A stretch of 10,859 bases of DNA, from assembly GCA_945872225.1 (NCBI GenBank), contig CAMBZK010000024.1:1-10859 (forward strand). The letters are read 5' to 3'. Each line of letters starts with the position of its first letter. Position 1 is the first letter of the stretch. The stretch is from a candidate division TM6 bacterium UASB124. Its GTDB lineage: Bacteria; Babelota; Babeliae; Babelales; RVW-14. Under the pieces are notes generated by a model. That model did no database searches. It saw only the letters and a list, made by a program, of their open reading frames with translations, and had not been told where the DNA came from. This document shows, piece by piece, positions 7,005-10,859 of this stretch. The translations under genes and the position numbers were made by a program.

Positions 7005-7055
7005 CCGCTCTTCTACCCCTAACGGGGCATCCTTCGACAGGCTCAGGAGGAGCGG
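7005..7055 (-). repeat. Palindromic intergenic repeat, copy B (inverted relative to copy A)
   Basis: Read on the minus strand, this 51-bp copy runs CCGCTC, core TCCTGAGCCTGTCGAAGGA (7048-7030), inner hairpin CCCC-GTTA-GGGG, then GAGCGG. Its core matches copy A at 18 of 19 bases. The inner hairpin has a different sequence but still pairs. On the plus strand the outer stem AACCGCTC/GAGCGGTT (7003-7010 with 7050-7057) runs into five Ts and could act as a terminator against antisense transcription into the aminotransferase gene. Confidence 0.7.
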
Positions 7056-7087
7056 TTTTTACGAAATTGCTAATTCTTTTGCTGCCG

Positions 7088-8299
7088 TTAAGACAGTTCC
7101 ACTTGCTGAGCAGCTGCTGGTTGCACAAAAAATTGTCGCACAGCATCACACACCGCCAACACCTCTTCATCAGTCATTTCTGGCCACATTGGCAAAGACA
7201 AGCATGAAGCTGCAACCTTTGTTGCCACCGGGCAGGCAGTAGCTAGCATTGCATTGGTATTCAAGAAAGATATCTGCTGCAGTGACTGCGGATAGAAAAT
7301 ACGTGCCTGAATACCGATACCGGCAAGATATTTTTCAAGCTCATTACGCAAACTAACCCCTTTAGAATCATCTACGAGAACGGTGTATTGGTGAAAAACA
7401 TGGTGCCCGGCAATCTCACGCGGTAGCTGCAAACCAAGGATACCATCTAGCATGCTGCTGTAGATCTGCGCAATGGCACGGCGCCTATCATTAAAGCCCT
7501 CGAGCAAGGGCAACCGCTGGCTAAGCACAACAGCTTGCATAGCATCAAGGCGGCTATTGATACCAAATGCTTCATAATCATAGCCAGTTGCCTTACGACC
7601 ATGCTGCCTTACTTGTAACAAGCGCTCAGCCAAAATAGGGTCATTGGTAACACAAGCGCCAGCATCACCAAAAGCACCTAAATTTTTTGTTGGGTAAAAA
7701 GAAAACGCACCAATCGTACCAAGGGTCCCAGCTTTTTTCTCGCCAAAGGTCGCACCAATTGCTTGCGCCGTATCTTCAATAATCCACAGGTTCCAGGTCT
7801 CAGCTATTTCCTGCAGTATGCGATAATCTGCGCATTGGCCAAACAAATCAACAGGAATGATGCCAACAATCGGAAACCCAGTAGCCTTATGAATCGCTGT
7901 CTTGCCTTCACAATAAGCATTTTTTTCAAGCCATGCTGCCAAGAGTTGTGGGCTAATATTAAAGGTATCCTGTTCAATATCAATGAAAACAGGATGTGCA
8001 CCAAACGTTGCTATTTCGCTACTAGAAGCGATAAATGAGAAAGGGGTGGTAAGCACAATACCATTTTTTGGGACACGTAGTGCATGCAACGCCATCCATA
8101 GTGCATCAGTACCAGAGTTGCAGCCAATCACAAATTCACTGCCAAGGTAGGCAGCAAGTTGCTGCTCAAACGCTTGAACAAAAGCACCACCAACAAATGC
8201 CTGTTTATCAAGTACCTGCTCTAGAGCGCCAAGCAGGGCTGTTTTATGCTGTTCGATTTGTCGACTCAGTGAAAACGCAGGGATAGAGTGTCTCTTCAT
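7088..8299 (-). CDS. DegT/DnrJ/EryC1/StrS-family PLP-dependent sugar aminotransferase
   Basis: These enzymes transfer an amino group, usually from glutamate, to a keto-sugar nucleotide, giving amino sugars for surface polysaccharide or glycoprotein. The 403-residue protein shows the complete set of family residues: NSGTDAL at 61-67 (cofactor phosphate), EDTAQA with Asp176 (pyridine nitrogen), and SFYPTKNLGAFGDAG with Lys205 as the Schiff-base lysine. HGRKATGYDYEAFGINSRLDAMQA (in the 230-256 region) is typical of the WecE/WbpE/DesV-like branch. A TTG at 8323 is in frame, but the ATG at 8299 fits the normal family N-terminus (PAFSLSRQIE); the Shine-Dalgarno is weak for both. A 226-bp gap with two palindromic repeats separates it from tmk, so it is probably a separate transcript. 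The specific sugar cannot be assigned. Confidence 0.92.
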   Translation of the reverse strand: MKRHSIPAFSLSRQIEQHKTALLGALEQVLDKQAFVGGAFVQAFEQQLAAYLGSEFVIGCNSGTDALWMALHALRVPKNGIVLTTPFSFIASSSEIATFGAHPVFIDIEQDTFNISPQLLAAWLEKNAYCEGKTAIHKATGFPIVGIIPVDLFGQCADYRILQEIAETWNLWIIEDTAQAIGATFGEKKAGTLGTIGAFSFYPTKNLGAFGDAGACVTNDPILAERLLQVRQHGRKATGYDYEAFGINSRLDAMQAVVLSQRLPLLEGFNDRRRAIAQIYSSMLDGILGLQLPREIAGHHVFHQYTVLVDDSKGVSLRNELEKYLAGIGIQARIFYPQSLQQISFLNTNAMLATACPVATKVAASCLSLPMWPEMTDEEVLAVCDAVRQFFVQPAAAQQVELS

Positions 8300-8349
8300 T
8301 GCGGGGTCCAATCTGTTTTTCAAAATCTTTACTTTTCTTGTCTCGCTTC

Positions 8350-8363
8350 GTTACACCTGTAAC
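8350..8363. promoter_or_regulatory. Operator-like inverted repeat upstream of the aminotransferase gene
   Basis: GTTACA-CC-TGTAAC is a perfect 6-bp dyad lying 51 bases upstream of the aminotransferase ATG, where a repressor or activator could bind. No clear promoter hexamers were found around it, so the role is inferred from symmetry and position only. Confidence 0.3.
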
Positions 8364-8589
8364 TCAATTGCAAAAAGCGCCTTAAAGCTAACCTTAAACT
8401 ACATTTTGTAAAGTCTACAGAAAAAACCGTGATTTACCATGCAACGACTAAGGCGATAACTAAACCCAATTGGATATCTTAAGCAGGCACACAAGCCATG
8501 AAGTAGTGCAATTACAAACCTTGACTTTTGGCCATCGAGCGCTAAGGTAGAAATTGAAAAGAGAGCATAGATTAGAGAAAGGAGACCTC

Positions 8590-8760
8590 ATGATCAGCCA
8601 CTATCCTGTTGGCACAGTGAGCCCTTTGGCTTACGCACAAAGCCCTTCTTCCACACAAAATACAGCTTGGTTGACATCAACTAGGGCAACAAGCAACCCT
8701 TGTGCTTATTCTTTTTTTTCTTGCAATTTGCTAATCAAATTCGTTATCACACATACGTGA
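8590..8760 (+). CDS. Possible 56-residue leader peptide, unrecognised
   Basis: The ORF has a textbook ribosome binding site, AAAGGAG (8578-8584), five bases before its ATG. The peptide resembles no family I know. It is rich in Ser, Thr, Ala and Pro, has only one Arg and one Lys and no Asp or Glu, and ends in a mildly hydrophobic stretch (SFFSCNLLIKFVIT). This composition is unlike the acidic, normal genes around it and argues against a folded enzyme. A terminator-like hairpin lies inside the reading frame, which suggests a translated leader controlling the downstream secreted-protein gene rather than a free-standing protein. It may equally be an accidental ORF. Confidence 0.3.
   Translation: MISHYPVGTVSPLAYAQSPSSTQNTAWLTSTRATSNPCAYSFFSCNLLIKFVITHT
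8686..8719 (+). terminator. Terminator-like hairpin with T-run inside the leader
   Basis: GC-A-ACAAG (8686-8693, A8688 bulged) pairs with CTTGTGC (8699-8705) around the loop CAACC. After six spacer bases comes an unbroken run of eight Ts (8712-8719). The stem is short and only moderately GC-rich, and the T-run is slightly distant. Upstream GCACAAAG (8635-8642) can pair with the same CTTGTGC arm with one bulge, so an alternative anti-terminator fold is possible. Confidence 0.35.
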
Positions 8761-8861
8761 CAAAAAATAAAAAGGAGAGTGAAAGGAGGAGTCATCTACA
8801 AAGCTGCTTGAGCAACGATTAAAAATTTATGAGTAGTGGTAGTGTGGGAAAGTATTCCTAA

Positions 8862-8868
8862 AAAGGAG
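8862..8868 (+). promoter_or_regulatory. Shine-Dalgarno of the large secreted protein
   Basis: AAAGGAG lies eight bases before the ATG at 8877. It fixes the start of the secreted protein, whose signal peptide begins directly at that codon. Confidence 0.75.
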
Positions 8869-8876
8869 AATATCTT

Positions 8877-10859
8877 ATGAAGCAAAACCTCAGACGCGTG
8901 CTATTAGCCGCAGCGCTTGCTGGCTTGCCTTTTTTAAGCGTTAGCGCTTTTGATTGGGTGCCAGTTGGAACAAGCGTTGACGATAATGGCTTTGCACTTT
9001 ACGGCGCCGGCTATGTTGGTGGTGACGTTATCACCGACAGCACGGACCTCTTAGTCCACGTTGATGATACACCAACATCGACATTCAACGCTGGCTTTGC
9101 CCCTACTGTAACAACAGATGGCGCAAATGAGCTTAATATTTATGGTACTTTGTATACCAGCGCTGAAGCAGATTCAGAGCAAGTGCTCGTTGACGATAGC
9201 CCAGTTGCTTGCCCACTCAAGGTAAGTGGCAACGTAGTAATCGATGCATCCACCGTAAACGTGATTGTTAACGTTTACGAAGATGTCATCATTCAGCCAT
9301 ATTTCCGCACACCAGAAGCAGTTGATGGTGCTACAGATTCTGACAGCAGCACCCCAGCACACATTCAATTCAAAGCCCCAACCGGTAAAACAATTACCGT
9401 AAACGGCTTTGCTAACCTTGAATTCCGTGGTAGAACAGCAGACGATAACTCTGACTGGGCAGACATGCTCGTTAGTTTTGTTGGCACTGGTAAAACGGTT
9501 TTCAAAATGGATGGCGGTACCAAGATCACCTTTAATGGCGATACTGACGAACAAAATCCAGTTGCTGTAGACCCTAACACAGGCCTGCTTCTTCAAGATG
9601 ATGCAAACTATGGCGCACCTAGCGCAAGCGCTGGCGGAACCAAAGTATTTGTGTGTATGGATCAAGCGAATAATGCAACCGATGCAAAAGTTGTATTCCA
9701 ACGGTCAGCATTCAGTGATGATCTTCAAGATTTAAACACCACCATTGAAGTTGGTCCAAACTCCATGATCAGCTACTTGTCAGGTGATGATACAGGCATA
9801 GCTGCTAGCGGCACCGGTATCCTTGCATTTGACCCATCAAATGCGGGTTTTGGTCGCTTGGTTCTTGTTATTCGTGGCGCTTATGATCGCTCCGGTGCTG
9901 TTGAGTTCTTGTACCCTGGTACAGAATCAGAATCACTCAACCCTGCATTTGCAAAAGTAACCAACAAGTATCCATTTAACGATGGCGCTGTTGTTGTTGC
10001 TGGTCATTTTGTTGCAGCAAATGATGATGACTCCATTGAAACCCTCTCGGTTGAAAACATCAGCGTAAATTACGACTTGTCAAAACCAGCTGGTTTCCGC
10101 GCAACCTTACGCGTAACTGATGATCTTGCGTTTACCAATGCAGGCTCTCCAGCTTCTTTCAACCCAGAAGCAGCAACCACACGTCGTGGCTTGTTGGTAG
10201 TCAACGATGTGCAATCACACGGTAAGTTGATGTCCGATCCTTACTGGGACCTTTACAATGCTGTTGATACAACAACCGCATGGTTGCCAGCAAACCCAGA
10301 AAACGCTACCAAAAACTGCCGCAAAGGTTTTGTTCTTGGCGTAAACGGCATGATCGATGTTTACCACAACACGTTCCTTGATCACGCAAGTGGTGCATTG
10401 AACGATGTCGATCCAATGGCATTCAATGACTGGGCAACAGACAAACCATACTTGCTCAAGCAACGTAACCCATCAGCATTTATTGTTGACGGTATCGATC
10501 CAAGCCTTTTCCTTGATGGCAACCCATTAGACGGCGACAGCGTAAGCACATTTGTAGCTGCTGATCCTCGTGTAACTACCGTACCGGTACGTGGAACAGT
10601 TAATCTTCGTGGTTCAGGATCAATCTACCTGAAGCATGCTGGTTCAAGCCACTCAGGCAACTTGTATGGCTTCCATGCAGCGCTTGAAGTAGACGGCGTA
10701 GAAACAGAGTGGGCAAATATTGATTGGACCTCAGCATTAGCAGTTATGACTGATGCAACCTACAATGGCTACTCTTTGTCTACGGATGACTTGCACGTTG
10801 CTGGTGGCAATTTTGAAGGCTTGCATGTACTTGATGCTGAAGGCGAATTAGCTGTTAAT
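8877..10859 (+). CDS. Large exported beta-strand-rich protein of unknown function, 3'-truncated by the window
   Basis: The frame runs 661 codons without a stop to the last base of the window, so the protein is longer. It opens with a classical Sec signal peptide: MKQNLRR, a hydrophobic core (VLLAAALAGLPFL, 8-20) and a likely signal-peptidase cut after SVSA at 24/25. The mature part is rich in Asp, Gly, Ala, Thr and Val, looks strongly acidic, and has only three cysteines (112, 260, 481). It consists of repeated short strands of alternating hydrophobic residues separated by Gly/Asp/Asn turns, for example GNVVIDASTVNVIVNVYED, GKTITVNGFANLEFRG and GTVNLRGSGSIYLKHAG. VNGMIDVYHNTFLDHASG resembles a right-handed beta-helix rung. 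No catalytic motif, LPXTG or autotransporter domain is visible, but the C-terminus is outside. I do not recognise the family; a cell-surface or outer-membrane beta-helix protein is an inference. Confidence 0.85.
   Translation, partial: MKQNLRRVLLAAALAGLPFLSVSAFDWVPVGTSVDDNGFALYGAGYVGGDVITDSTDLLVHVDDTPTSTFNAGFAPTVTTDGANELNIYGTLYTSAEADSEQVLVDDSPVACPLKVSGNVVIDASTVNVIVNVYEDVIIQPYFRTPEAVDGATDSDSSTPAHIQFKAPTGKTITVNGFANLEFRGRTADDNSDWADMLVSFVGTGKTVFKMDGGTKITFNGDTDEQNPVAVDPNTGLLLQDDANYGAPSASAGGTKVFVCMDQANNATDAKVVFQRSAFSDDLQDLNTTIEVGPNSMISYLSGDDTGIAASGTGILAFDPSNAGFGRLVLVIRGAYDRSGAVEFLYPGTESESLNPAFAKVTNKYPFNDGAVVVAGHFVAANDDDSIETLSVENISVNYDLSKPAGFRATLRVTDDLAFTNAGSPASFNPEAATTRRGLLVVNDVQSHGKLMSDPYWDLYNAVDTTTAWLPANPENATKNCRKGFVLGVNGMIDVYHNTFLDHASGALNDVDPMAFNDWATDKPYLLKQRNPSAFIVDGIDPSLFLDGNPLDGDSVSTFVAADPRVTTVPVRGTVNLRGSGSIYLKHAGSSHSGNLYGFHAALEVDGVETEWANIDWTSALAVMTDATYNGYSLSTDDLHVAGGNFEGLHVLDAEGELAVN

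Larger units (their letters stand above)
8300..8876. other. 577-bp divergent intergenic/leader region
   Basis: The region separates the minus-strand aminotransferase from the plus-strand secreted protein. It holds an operator-like dyad (8350-8363), a 56-codon ORF with a strong Shine-Dalgarno (8590-8760), a terminator-like hairpin (8686-8719), and four AAAGGAG boxes (8578, 8771, 8782, 8862), of which only the first and last have a start codon at normal distance. The only promoter-like pair I could find near the large gene is TTGCAA (8721-8726) and TATCAC (8745-8750), 18 bp apart and only four of six matches each, which is weak. No tRNA or known riboswitch is recognisable in 8364-8577. Confidence 0.6.

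Noticed and set aside
6919..7170. An 83-codon minus-strand frame and an 80-codon plus-strand frame (7000-7242) across the repeats
   Set aside because: Their translations contain PEPVEG and RPSTSSG, the artefact peptides of the palindromic repeat, and they overlap the 3' end of the aminotransferase gene. They are not genes.
8364..8577. A tRNA, riboswitch or other structured RNA in the intergenic region
   Set aside because: No T-loop GTTCGA-type sequence, no anticodon arm and no riboswitch core motif could be recognised. Only short scattered complementarity was seen.
9174..9701. A 175-codon open frame on the minus strand opposite the secreted protein
   Set aside because: The plus strand has a longer continuous frame with a signal peptide and Shine-Dalgarno. 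The antisense product is Cys/Ile-rich with no recognisable motif and no ribosome site, as expected for a shadow frame.
1..10859. CRISPR array, transposon, prophage or defence system
   Set aside because: No regularly spaced direct repeats, transposase, integrase, phage or nuclease-type genes were found on either strand; the only repeats are the two palindromic copies near 7000.

Overview
The window is ordinary bacterial coding DNA: tightly packed, with short gaps, four-base ATGA start/stop overlaps and convergent genes that overlap at their tails. It starts inside one gene and ends inside another. An undecaprenyl diphosphate synthase, a glycerol-3-phosphate dehydrogenase and a large protein with a Sec signal peptide indicate a bacterium that builds an envelope and exports surface proteins. 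Several proteins are trimmed compared with their usual families (a clamp-loader delta' subunit of about 243 residues, a ComEC-like protein lacking most of its membrane domain). Together with the packing, this suggests a small or streamlined genome. A candidate phylum of host-associated bacteria such as Dependentiae (TM6) would fit, but this is a low-confidence guess from general gene style, not from a marker gene.

Layout. (1) 2-2050, plus strand: the 3' part of a two-domain oxidoreductase (zinc-alcohol-dehydrogenase-like half plus Gfo/Idh/MocA half). (2) 2047-2724, minus: a HAD phosphatase/phosphomutase, whose stop codon overlaps that of the previous gene. Upstream of it is a candidate promoter overlaid by two perfect inverted repeats. 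(3) 3008-4662, plus: uppS and gpsA, coupled by an ATGA overlap. (4) 8299 down to 4608, minus: a DegT-type sugar aminotransferase, a gap holding two inverted copies of a roughly 50-bp palindromic repeat, then tmk, holB and a truncated ComEC-like membrane protein as an overlapping operon that collides tail-to-tail with gpsA. (5) 8300-8876: a long non-coding or leader region with an operator-like dyad, a 56-codon ORF with a strong Shine-Dalgarno, and a terminator-like hairpin inside that ORF. (6) 8877 to the end, plus: at least 661 codons of an exported, acidic, beta-strand-rich protein that I do not recognise.

Functionally, the bi-domain oxidoreductase and the DegT aminotransferase belong to families that often make modified sugars for surface polysaccharides. 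UppS supplies the lipid carrier for cell-wall and glycan export. GpsA supplies the phospholipid backbone. Tmk and HolB serve DNA replication. No defence system, CRISPR array, transposase, tRNA or rRNA was found. The items most worth following up are the ComEC remnant with an erased metal site, the paired palindromic repeats with apparent covariation, the leader in front of the large secreted protein, the secreted protein itself, and the unusual UppS active-site residues.
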